Below are positions 1-7,783 of a stretch of 21,765 bases of DNA, piece by piece. The DNA comes from Syncephalis plumigaleata. Taxonomy: Eukaryota > Zoopagomycota > Zoopagomycetes > Zoopagales > Piptocephalidaceae. Made by a program: the position numbers and the translations under genes. The stretch is from NCBI GenBank assembly GCA_025201365.1, contig JAIXMF010000233.1, forward strand, positions 1-21,765. The letters run 5' to 3'. The notes below the pieces were generated by a model, which made no database searches, had not been told where the DNA came from, and saw nothing but the letters and a program-made list of their open reading frames with translations. Numbering within the stretch: the stretch's first letter is position 1; each line of letters opens with the position of its first letter.

Positions 1-1109
1 AGGATTCAGGTAAGGTAAGACTAGTGGCTGATGATGATGCTGGTGAATTTAGCGTAGCAACAGCAGTAACAGATGGTGATGTTGGTAATATTGGATGATC
101 TGATACGATCAAATAGTGCTTTAGGTGTATTGCGCACCAAAGCCTTAAGCGAGGCAAACGAGGGAATGGCATCGGCGGCCGCACTACGAGCAAGCCAAGA
201 GGCAGCGGTGGTAACGTGGAATGGACATCGCAACACAGCAGGTAAGGAGTATGGCTCGCGATCAATAATAATAGGATCACGAATACGTAGATCGGTCTCG
301 GCGGTAATCGTACCATTGCGTACTCGTCCAACAAATGCCCTTATGACGTAGTACACTTGATTACGCTGACTTTCCAATGAATTCGGCAAGTGTCGATCAG
401 TAGGTAATAGAATAGTGAATGGCCATGTATGTCTTCCGGTAGGCAACATATTCGACGATGAACATGTCTCATTACTGCTGCTGTTGTTGCTGCTACTGTT
501 ATTAGTATTGTTATTGTCGGTAACATCGTCAATAGGTTCTAGGGTTGATTCAATGATTTCATCGTTAATTTCGTAATATTCCTCGGCCATAAACACTCGA
601 CCATCCTCATTGTCGTCACTCGACTTGTACGACATTTGTGATGCATTTCGACTTATAGGTTGTGGTGTACAGTTAGATATTTCAGTGTTGGTATTGGTAT
701 TGGTATTGGTGGTTGCATTTGATGTTTGTTCGTTGCCATTAGCATTTGACTCGTTAGATGCACCATTGTTATTGTTGTTAGGTGGTGTTGCTTGTTCATT
801 TGTTTGAATGTTGGTGCGAGAATGATAGAATACAGGACCGGATATACCCACACTACGATGAGTGGCATTGTCGGCAATGCCCAATAGTGCCACGTATATC
901 TCTTGTATAGCGGTGGGTTCAGCTAGTTGCAATGTTAATTTACCTAATAATATTGCACTTAAATTAGCGTTGATTATCTTGTTTCCTCTTGCTAACATAC
1001 CGTGAACAGTCTCACCCGGTCGATAGGAGCGATCCTCCATAACTTCCACTTTAGCGTAGCTTAGCATGCTGGGCGTTTTCGCTCTAGTTCTTCGTAGACT
1101 GCGGAACAT
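1..1109 (-). CDS. Arrestin-domain protein (alpha-arrestin-like), 5' part; gene runs off the left edge
   Basis: The ATG at 1109-1107 opens a frame that matches an arrestin N-terminal domain: a first beta-rich stretch with YRPGETVHG, then KLTLQL and IQEIYVALLG, and later HTWPFTILLP and VYYVIRAFVG. Alpha-arrestins of fungi link Rsp5-type ubiquitin ligases to membrane proteins; that role is known for the family and inferred here. An Asn/Ser/Thr-rich stretch of roughly 130 residues interrupts the domain, as a loop. A 57-nt intron at 944-1000 (donor GTATGT, branch GCTAAT, acceptor TTAG) has no stop and keeps frame, so it can be missed; removing it restores the arrestin pattern VHGKLTLQL. A second intron is likely at 28-106 (79 nt, donor GTATCA, branch GCTAAA, acceptor CAG), after which a Ser/Thr/Pro-type frame continues past base 1. 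The C-terminal arrestin domain must lie outside the window. The second intron is less certain than the first. Confidence 0.8.
944..1000 (-). other. Stop-free, in-frame 57-nt intron of the first arrestin gene
   Basis: On the minus strand it starts GTATGTTAG and ends ATTATTAG, with the branch-like GCTAAT about 20 nt before the acceptor. It is 19 codons long without a stop. Removing it joins VHG to KLTLQL, the normal arrestin spacing; keeping it inserts 19 residues with no counterpart in the family. Confidence 0.75.
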
Positions 1110-1814
1110 ATTGAAAGAGAAAAGAAAAAGCGATTAATTAGAATTCAAGCAATTAAGTGTACTACTATAAAAGGAAATGGAGTTTAAAATGAATAATAAA
1201 CGGTGCACAACACCGGTATTGTTCAAAGGTATAAATGTGATCAGACGGGACGCAATAACTAAGCGATATACGGATTAGGGAAGACCAGTATAATAGTAGT
1301 TTACAATGTTTTTATGAGAAGGTGAGGTAGACCGCAATACTAAAAAGAATCAACGAAAGGAAAAGAAATGGTATGATATGAATTACAATTAACTCCACGC
1401 TATTCAATTTCAATAAAGTAATGATGAACCAAATAGAATAATGATGCGCAGTCGAGTAAGCGGCAATAAAGATGTGCGCCAATGAGTGGAGAAAAGGGGT
1501 GGGCTATGACCTGCAGTGCAATTACTTTGAAATCTAGGGCGGTCGCGAACAAATAGCGAATATAAACTGTAGATTCGTTGTAGCGTAGACAAGCTGACGC
1601 CGGAGTTATTTCCACGCACGTACTTGTGCGAATTATCACACGTACAGCAAAGGCGGTAGGTGCTGTACTATACTACGTTATGCTATGCTGTGTATCAAGT
1701 GTCTGCCCGAGAACAGACGAATAGCCGCAATAGTACTAGTGCAATGCCCGAAGAGAGGCTGCAGCTACAACGACCTACAGGCCTGTGCACGTACGTATGG
1801 ATAAGAAGGATAAA

Positions 1815-1846
1815 GTGAGTGAGTGAGTGAGTGAGTGAGTGAGTGA
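1815..1846. repeat. (GTGA)n tetranucleotide microsatellite
   Basis: About eight uninterrupted copies of GTGA/GAGT lie in the gene-poor stretch, roughly 700 bp upstream of the first arrestin start codon. Confidence 0.95.
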
Positions 1847-2265
1847 ATGGATGAACGATATTTTTAGCTTGCAGGAAATGCTAAGGAACCGGTAATACAA
1901 GCTAGATGATAAGACTGGAAACAGAACGCGGGGAAAGGTACAATGAGGGGAAGAGGGGGGAGATTGACGGGATAATGTACAGATAATGAACGGTAGACGT
2001 AGTAAATAATGCAAAGATTAAGGATGACGGATATCAATTAACGGATTAATGAATACTACTACAATTAAAGAAGAAGAAAAAGAAGAAAGAGATAAATGAT
2101 AATGACAATGTCATTTCTTACAACGTTCTACTATCCACGTAGGAGTCATTTCCATCGTGATTGGCATTAGATGAGAAAACTAGCACATTATGCCTGAGAG
2201 AGTAGTTTGAGGCAGCATTATGGGTGCGTCAGCATTTTCAGTTGGTCAGTATAACAAGGAAAGCG

Positions 2266-2305
2266 ATACATACATACATACATACATACGTACATACGTA
2301 CGTAC
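2266..2305. repeat. (TACA)n / (TACG)n microsatellite
   Basis: Pure TACA copies pass into TACG/TACA interspersed copies toward 2305. The unit is the reverse complement of the TGTA tract at 2745-2796, so the two could pair if they were on one transcript. Confidence 0.95.
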
Positions 2306-2744
2306 AAGCCATACACATACGCACACACGCTTACGAGAGAAGAAAAAACACTCCCAGTCCTTAGACCAACATAATCAAGCATTTCTTAATTCATGATTGG
2401 TTTAAAAGTGCTTGTGCTCTTGGCAGTACATTTCACCGTGTAATAAAACGCGTGTAGCAACCAAGGAGTTATCTCCTCAACGACCTAATTCAATTAGCAA
2501 TCCCGTACGGTCACATGTAATGCTGCGTTGACCATCATTGCTAATGGACTAACGAGTGATGACACTGAAAATGACTTGACATAGTGGTGGCCATGCCGGA
2601 ACTGCAGCTATCATTGAAGGTATGCATCCGAGACCATATGCAATGGCATATTACCACTTTGACATGCGTGATGTGTCCGGCTGGGCAACGGGCATTCGCG
2701 TGTGTACGAATGCTACCATCCATGCAACAAGTAGTGAATCAAGC

Positions 2745-2796
2745 GTATGTATGTATGTATGTATGTATGTATGTATGTATGTATGTATGTATGTGT
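2745..2796. repeat. (GTAT)n microsatellite
   Basis: About twelve copies of GTAT/TGTA, followed by degenerate TG-rich sequence to about 2875. It creates an open frame with Tyr-Val-Cys-Met periodicity that should not be taken for a gene. Confidence 0.95.
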
Positions 2797-3395
2797 GTAT
2801 TCGCCACTGACTGCACTACTCACTCGATGGCAAGTGTCGTGTGTGTATATGTGCGTATGCGTGTGTATGTGAGAGAAATACTGGTCTTCCTTTCCACCAC
2901 CTCCTCTATATCCTTATCACCCTTCATCATGTAAGGATGGCGAGAATGCGCAAAGGCACTAGCGTAATACTTGTCTTTGTTCGGCTAAAACAGCAGTATA
3001 TACGACAAAAGAGAGATTCAAACTTACCCACGAATGGTTTCTTTTACGGCAGTTTAGATGCAAGATTCGAGTAAGGCCAGTGGTAATGTATGTAAGTCTA
3101 ATATCCCAATGTTATGGATGATAAATAATTGAATAAATAAGTTGGTGGATGTTAACACACGCGATACGATAAATATAAAAGAAAAGAAAAGAAAACTAAT
3201 GGTAACTACTGCTGTTCTACAATAAAGAGGAGCATTACAAAGAAAAACAAAGTAAAAAGTACGCCTGACAGTATGCTACACTGCTGCATTTTATCTAGAA
3301 AAATCCCATGTAGATACACGACCATCAGGTATGGGGAACACTATCAGTAAGTCAGTCCCAATGTATCAAGACGGTGCACTTCCAAAATAAGTGTA

Positions 3396-3413
3396 CCACA
3401 TGTGGGTATAAAA
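3396..3413 (+). promoter_or_regulatory. CCACATGTGG palindrome followed by TATAAAA
   Basis: A perfect 10-bp palindrome containing the E-box CACATGTG (3396-3405) is followed after one base by TATAAAA (3407-3413) on the plus strand. This resembles an activator site with a TATA box, but no plus-strand gene follows, so it may be chance or may drive an unannotated transcript. Confidence 0.2.
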
Positions 3414-3629
3414 TGGAGTAGTTTTGTATGGTGTCACCACTCAAGAAACATAGGGATGATGCAAGTAGCCACGAGGCAGGCTGATTATGGGGATCATGCG
3501 GTAATTGACTGCTGCATTACGGGAAAAACGGGCATTGACATGCAACATGTGATAGCATTACGAGTGAGCATCTAATACGTCGTTGAAGGAAAGAATAACA
3601 TTGATTTTAGTATGAATGCAAATGGGTAT

Positions 3630-3635
3630 TTTATT
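3630..3635 (-). terminator. Candidate poly(A) signal of the second arrestin gene
   Basis: AATAAA on the minus strand, about 190 nt after the arrestin stop codon at 3822. The 3' flank between them includes a CT-rich tract (complement of the GA repeat at 3785-3805). Confidence 0.3.
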
Positions 3636-3784
3636 ACTCTTAGTTTTAGTTATGATAGACGCTCGAAACAAAAGGAAGCAAAATTTGATTTTTGTATAAT
3701 CAAGAAAACAAAAAGAATGAGAGGGGGGAAATTACTAAGCAAGGATAAATAATCACAGTATTGCTCGTCATTATACATGATACA

Positions 3785-3805
3785 CAGAGAAAGAGAGAGA
3801 GAGAC
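3785..3805. repeat. GA-rich microsatellite in the arrestin 3' flank
   Basis: A short (GA)n run passing into GACA copies lies directly downstream of the arrestin stop codon. In the transcript it would read as a CU-rich tract. Confidence 0.85.
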
Positions 3806-3821
3806 AGACAGACACGGAAGT

Positions 3822-5356
3822 CTATAATGGCGTATAAGGAGGTGGTAAATCGTCGAGATCCATTGGACATTCTGCCTCGACACTTTGCCACCAATCACTA
3901 TTATAGTTGGTGTTGTCCTTACTATTCTCGGTACCAATTGTAATGGGCGTGGAAAGCGTGACCGTACAGTTGCCGATATGACGATTGGTCGTCACACGCG
4001 CCTGGATATTTAGCGTGTAAGTCACTTTAAGACTATCCAGTGCTGTATTGGTTGGTGGCACATCAACTGGTAGCGATAACCGGATTGGTACCATTGCATG
4101 AAAGTCTTTTTCCGGTGTGGCGTGGATATGATTCGTCTGCTTGACAAGTGTAATTTCATCCGAGCATGTTTGCTTGCTACTTGAATTGGGTAAGTTATCT
4201 CGTTTGTATCAATGGAAAGTTGATATGCTTACTTGTCATTGGCGTAGATGCATTTCTGTCTTAAAGTGACTTCAACGGCATCTTGTAGGAAACACGCGGT
4301 GAAATGCCTAATGTCAACGAGTATCGAGATAGTCTCGCCTGCAATAGTATGGCGACACGATAAGTATCGACTCATTAAGCAGAAGAAACTACTAGACCAC
4401 CTACCTGGCTGATAGCCTTTTTTACTCAGAGTAACGTCAACTTCCACCGGTTGACATTGTGCGTTTACTAGACGATTCCATGTGTTGCCCACGGGTACTG
4501 ATGCCTTCTCGCGCAAATACACCGGACACGCCAAACTGGGCATGGCAACGTCGATACGTTCGTTAAATGTGATTGGTACGAATTCGGCAAGATCGTCACA
4601 CCCATATGGACGAACAATGGTCAGTTTCAACGAGTAACGGATAAAGTTTTGCATCATCTAGTCGTTCGTTCGTTCGTTCGTTCATTCATTCGTTATTAGT
4701 ATTAGTATTACAATTACTGCTTTGCTATTTACCTCTGTGCTGCTAGGTAAACGTTGGCCATACTCAGGGAATTGCAGGGCAAATGGCCAGCAGTAGTTGC
4801 CTTTGGAGAATTCGGAAACAGTATCGGAGACAATTGTCACAACTCCAGCGTTATAGCCTACGTATGAATTGTAAGCGATCTGTAATATGTTAATCAGGTA
4901 GCGATTCTAACTTACTGTTTTCATTGTTATCGTCATCATCGCTATTTGAACAAGTGCTGCATGGTATGGTTTCACTTTCCGGCCAGAGTATGCGTTGCAT
5001 GGCAAAGAAACGCCTATTAAACGAGAAACTACGTAACAGTTAGCTTATTTTGCCTATAAATCATTACGAATACGCGACAATCCTACTTACGATTCAGTAG
5101 CTTGAGCACGATTTTGCGAGGCACCCAATAGTTGTAGTTTCACACATTGCACGGTAAGGGCGTGTTGTAGTTTCAAGTGGATTACACCTTTGACAATGTC
5201 ACCAGAGGTGTAGCCATTGGCTGGTTGATCGATTAACTCGATATTTGCCACTTGTCTCATCCCCATCTTGCTTGTTGCCTGTACGTTTCCCGAATACGAG
5301 TGGTGATGCTGCTGATTGTGTATAAGAGGCATGGTGTATACTCGATATGGTAGCAT
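3822..5356 (-). CDS. Alpha-arrestin with C-terminal PPxY motif, complete, 6 exons, 400 aa
   Basis: Exons are 5091-5356, 4916-5013, 4733-4857, 4405-4657, 4233-4338 and 3822-4176; all junctions keep phase and give 400 codons plus TAG. The start is the first ATG of the frame; MPLIH at 5332 is an alternative. The arrestin N domain begins around residue 38 with IELIDQPANGYTSGDIVKG, and the second half contains QPGETISILVDI, typical of arrestin C domains. The protein ends PPPYTPL: PPxY at residues 394-397 is the docking site for WW domains of Nedd4/Rsp5 ubiquitin ligases. By family knowledge such proteins bring the ligase to plasma-membrane transporters and so trigger endocytosis; the cargo cannot be read from sequence. 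An acidic, Asp/Asn-rich loop (exon 2) lies between strands. The introns are 77, 58, 75, 66 and 56 nt. The next gene on the left is another arrestin on the same strand. Confidence 0.9.
4663..4694. repeat. (CGTT)n microsatellite inside an arrestin intron
   Basis: CGTT copies passing into CATT fill nearly half of the 75-nt intron at 4658-4732 of the second arrestin gene, directly at its acceptor end. Confidence 0.9.
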
Positions 5357-5634
5357 ATTTATAATAAAGTAGAACGGCCTTTTCGATAATTAATCTAACC
5401 TAAACAATTGGCATTCTAGCATTTTATAACTAAAATTCTTGGCTAGTCTACTTTGGGCATATCATGACGCAGCTTGTATCATAGACCATTATCTTGGCTG
5501 GTTGGCGTCAGTAGACTAGAGCAAATATTAGGATTGGTAGTTTACGGATTAATTCCTCTTAGCCAATAACCATGAGTCATCTTGCCTTTTGATATACACC
5601 ATTGTGTAACAATACCAAGAATCCGAATCCAAGA

Positions 5635-5654
5635 ATCATCATCATCATCATCAT
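5635..5654. repeat. (ATC)n microsatellite
   Basis: Six to seven ATC copies, about 280 bp upstream of the arrestin start codon. Confidence 0.9.
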
Positions 5655-5703
5655 AGAAATAAACAAAGCCTTTTATTTGCTCATTGATTTTAGTTAGCCA
5701 AGA

Positions 5704-5731
5704 TTTTTACATTCTAAATGTAATGTAAAAA
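5704..5731. repeat. Perfect inverted repeat, 10-bp arms, 8-nt loop
   Basis: TTTTTACATT at 5704-5713 and AATGTAAAAA at 5722-5731 are exact reverse complements. The dyad lies about 350 bp upstream of the arrestin start. It could be a protein-binding dyad or a chance AT-rich hairpin. Confidence 0.5.
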
Positions 5732-5861
5732 CACGTCGACCGGGTTGGCATTGTAATGATTTGATTATTAGTATGATTGTACTAAGCAGTGTTTGTTTTC
5801 TTGGTATTGGAATACGTCATGCTTGGATATTAGTTTTCCTCTTTCTCCTCCTAATGAGGTT

Positions 5862-5871
5862 ATGATATCAT
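5862..5871. promoter_or_regulatory. Palindrome ATGATATCAT, copy 1
   Basis: A perfect 10-bp palindrome followed by TCAGCCG. The copy at 6118 is followed by TCGGCTG, so the two flanks are inverted with respect to each other. It lies in the arrestin upstream region. Confidence 0.35.
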
Positions 5872-6117
5872 TCAGCCGTTGTCTACTCTGTGATGTGTAC
5901 AACTTGAGTGCATTCTCATTATAGTATAATTCTTATCATACTAATACTAATGACATTATTTCATCGTATGATTCTCTCAGGTGTGCACCCATACGTACGC
6001 TAACAGTCTTACCTTGTACATGTGGTGCAGAAAGTTGCCGAAACTAATATGATGACTCATTCCATCGATGACTGCTACGTTTATATCCATTTTTATTTCC
6101 GTTGGCACATTAGTCAA

Positions 6118-6127
6118 ATGATATCAT
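6118..6127. promoter_or_regulatory. Palindrome ATGATATCAT, copy 2
   Basis: Second copy in the same intergenic region, 256 bp from copy 1. Further copies lie at 9399-9408 (in a transporter intron) and 9715-9724 (divergent promoter). Confidence 0.35.
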
Positions 6128-6232
6128 TCGGCTGAATTATTATCATATCTATGCTGCATTAGTGCTAAATGCATTGATGCAATCTAGAAATTAATAATCA
6201 TGTTTATATCACGATTGCTAGGATCAACATGA

Positions 6233-6238
6233 TTTATT
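6233..6238 (-). terminator. Candidate poly(A) signal of the dehydrogenase gene
   Basis: AATAAA on the minus strand about 25 nt after the stop codon at 6263. Confidence 0.45.
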
Positions 6239-6262
6239 TCGTTTAATCAACATCATAATGAA

Positions 6263-7453
6263 CTATTCATCTTTTAACGGATGTAGTTCGTATTCCGCTA
6301 ATTCTATTGACTGATTGCCAGGACCCTTGGATGCAAATAACTTGATAGCTATATAATCCCATAGTGCGGTCGATATAATGGCATTGGTGAGGCGGACTGT
6401 GAGCGTATCCATTCCCAAATGATAACTAACATAGGCATAGCTTTAGTATTACTACTTGCAAATGTTGAATACATTGATCTTACCGTATCTTTGGTCGAGG
6501 ACTACAAATGGCATGTTCAATGGCATTAGTCACCTGGTCAACCTGTATCGCTTTGCCTTCCGTCTCGACTTGAATCGTACCCCAAGCAGCGTGTAATGTG
6601 TCGTAATGCTGCTGCACTACTGATTCCAACGGAGTGGATGCTCGATGATCTTGAGCATTGGCGAAGATTGCGGTTTTCGTCGCTCCTATTGAATCAGAAT
6701 AAGTAACAGGTATGATTCTATGTCATTCACTAGTGTGTGATACATACCGGGTGTTATGTCGATCACACGAATATTGAATGCACGCAACTCTTGTCGCAAT
6801 CCATCGGTTAGTCGTCGAAATGCTAATTTGGCACTACTATAAACAGCAATGACAGGCAATGATATGTAGACGCTAGTGGATACCACGTTGACAATTCTTG
6901 GCACAATGTTACTTGACATTGCCGTTTCACGTAGTTGCGGCAGTAATGCTCTAGTGATCATCAATAAAGTGAAATGTTACTACACGATTATCATGCAAAA
7001 GAAAAACAACTGCATTTGTGCTTACGCCGTGAGATTAATAGGGCCAAACACTAGTACTTCATACGCATCCCTCATAGTTTGTCCGGCCACCTCTTCGACA
7101 CACGTATTGATACCGCAACCGGCGTTATTGACCAGACCAACTAGGTAGCGGTCAGGATCGTCAGCACGCCATGTTTCCACTCTCGTACGTGCATTTGCTA
7201 TATCATCAGCTGATGTGATATCTAGTCGGATGGGAATCACACCGGCTACGCTAGCCAGTGCATCCAGGTCATCCTGCTTTCTTGCACCGGCAAACACGGT
7301 AAAGCCCATGCCTGCCAAATGTCGTGTCGCATCATGCCCAATGCCACTCGACGTGCCTGTAATCAAAATGGCAGCATTTCTCTTTGCATGTATCGCTGGA
7401 GCAGCTGGCATGAAATGTGTTATCTGGTAAAGAAAGTTGCATGTAGCCTCCAT
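6263..7453 (-). CDS. Short-chain dehydrogenase/reductase (classical SDR)
   Basis: Exons are 7026-7453, 6748-6950, 6484-6685 and 6263-6425 (331 aa from the ATG at 7453). The Rossmann fold shows TGTSSGIG (residues 32-39), NNAG (109-112), the catalytic Ser167, and YSSAK with Tyr180 and Lys184. ALLPQL and ITPGATKT follow the usual SDR order. The arginine in GAR after strand 2 suggests NADP(H). The pattern resembles retinol/hydroxysteroid-type SDRs, but the substrate cannot be read. The usual active-site Asn of the tetrad (in the pattern VNVFG) is Leu here (VLVFG, residue 134). The 5' end is uncertain: an ATG at 7538 spliced over 7405-7465 (61 nt, donor GTACCA, acceptor CAG) would instead give a hydrophobic N-terminal anchor (LPVLGVIQPVSLILALVL) joined to the same SDR core. 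The other introns are 75, 62 and 58 nt. Confidence 0.85.
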
Positions 7454-7630
7454 TATGAGTGGTACATAGAACGAGCGCAAGTATAAGGGAAACAGGTTGG
7501 ATAACTCCCAGAACAGGCAGAAGGTGCCTTTTTGTCATGATGATTTATCGTGTAACATCGTGGTCTAATCATTGTCGTCAACAATCCTATACACTAACAC
7601 CTAGGTGATGCACATGATAGAAACGGGCTT

Positions 7631-7648
7631 ACTCGGCTCGGCCCGAGT
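7631..7648. promoter_or_regulatory. CGG-N6-CCG dyad, possible zinc-cluster factor site
   Basis: ACTCGG and CCGAGT form 6-bp inverted arms around six bases, which contains CGG-N6-CCG. Inverted CGG triplets with fixed spacing are the known binding form of fungal Zn2Cys6 activators (N6 is the spacing of yeast Ppr1). It lies about 95-110 bp upstream of the 7538 ATG of the dehydrogenase. The link to regulation is inference. Confidence 0.35.
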
Positions 7649-7729
7649 GCAAACATAATCCGGTTCACTGGTGACAGCTTAAAGTAAAAGTCGTTTAAAT
7701 TACTTGGCACTACAAGAAATACCATTCTT

Positions 7730-7739
7730 TTTATTTATT
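7730..7739 (-). terminator. Poly(A) signal AATAAATAAA of the transporter gene
   Basis: Two overlapping AATAAA hexamers on the minus strand, about 45-55 nt after the stop codon at 7784. Confidence 0.5.
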
Positions 7740-7783
7740 AAATCGCAACGATAAAAAACTATAGATAAGAAGATCTAATGTGA

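Larger units (their letters stand above)
1110..3821. other. 2.7-kb stretch without a recognisable gene
   Basis: This lies upstream of the first arrestin gene and downstream of the second, both on the minus strand, so it holds the promoter of the former and the 3' end of the latter. Open frames here are short. Those of 2584-2934 and 2622-2810 are largely translated TGTA repeat, with Val-Cys-Met-Tyr periodicity, and none resembles a known family. I saw no tRNA B box, no rRNA and no transposase. The visible content is microsatellites (listed separately), purine-rich tracts and one TATAAAA next to a 10-bp palindrome at 3396-3413. It is long compared with the other gaps in this window (95-906 bp). 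Confidence 0.6.
5357..6262. other. Intergenic region upstream of the second arrestin gene
   Basis: About 0.9 kb between the arrestin start and the stop of the dehydrogenase, both on the minus strand. It must hold the arrestin promoter. No gene was found. It contains an ATC microsatellite (5635-5654), a perfect 10-bp-arm hairpin (5704-5731) and two copies of the palindrome ATGATATCAT (5862-5871 and 6118-6127). Confidence 0.6.
7539..7783. promoter_or_regulatory. Intergenic region: dehydrogenase promoter and transporter 3' end
   Basis: About 245 bp between two minus-strand genes. It carries the candidate poly(A) signal of the transporter (7730-7739) and a GC-rich dyad (7631-7648) in otherwise AT-rich DNA, listed separately. 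No gene was seen. Confidence 0.5.

Noticed and set aside
1400-2014. Minus-strand open frames of 69-79 codons upstream of the first arrestin gene
   Set aside because: Low-complexity hydrophobic/Ser-rich translations, one of them running through the GTGA repeat (Leu-Thr-His-Ser); no conserved motif.
1815-2796. Regularly repeated units that might suggest a CRISPR-like or satellite array
   Set aside because: They are simple tetranucleotide microsatellites without spacers.
2584-2934. Plus-strand open frame of 116 codons
   Set aside because: Much of it is the translated GTAT microsatellite and TG-rich flank (Val-Cys-Met-Tyr repeats); no family resemblance and no splice support.
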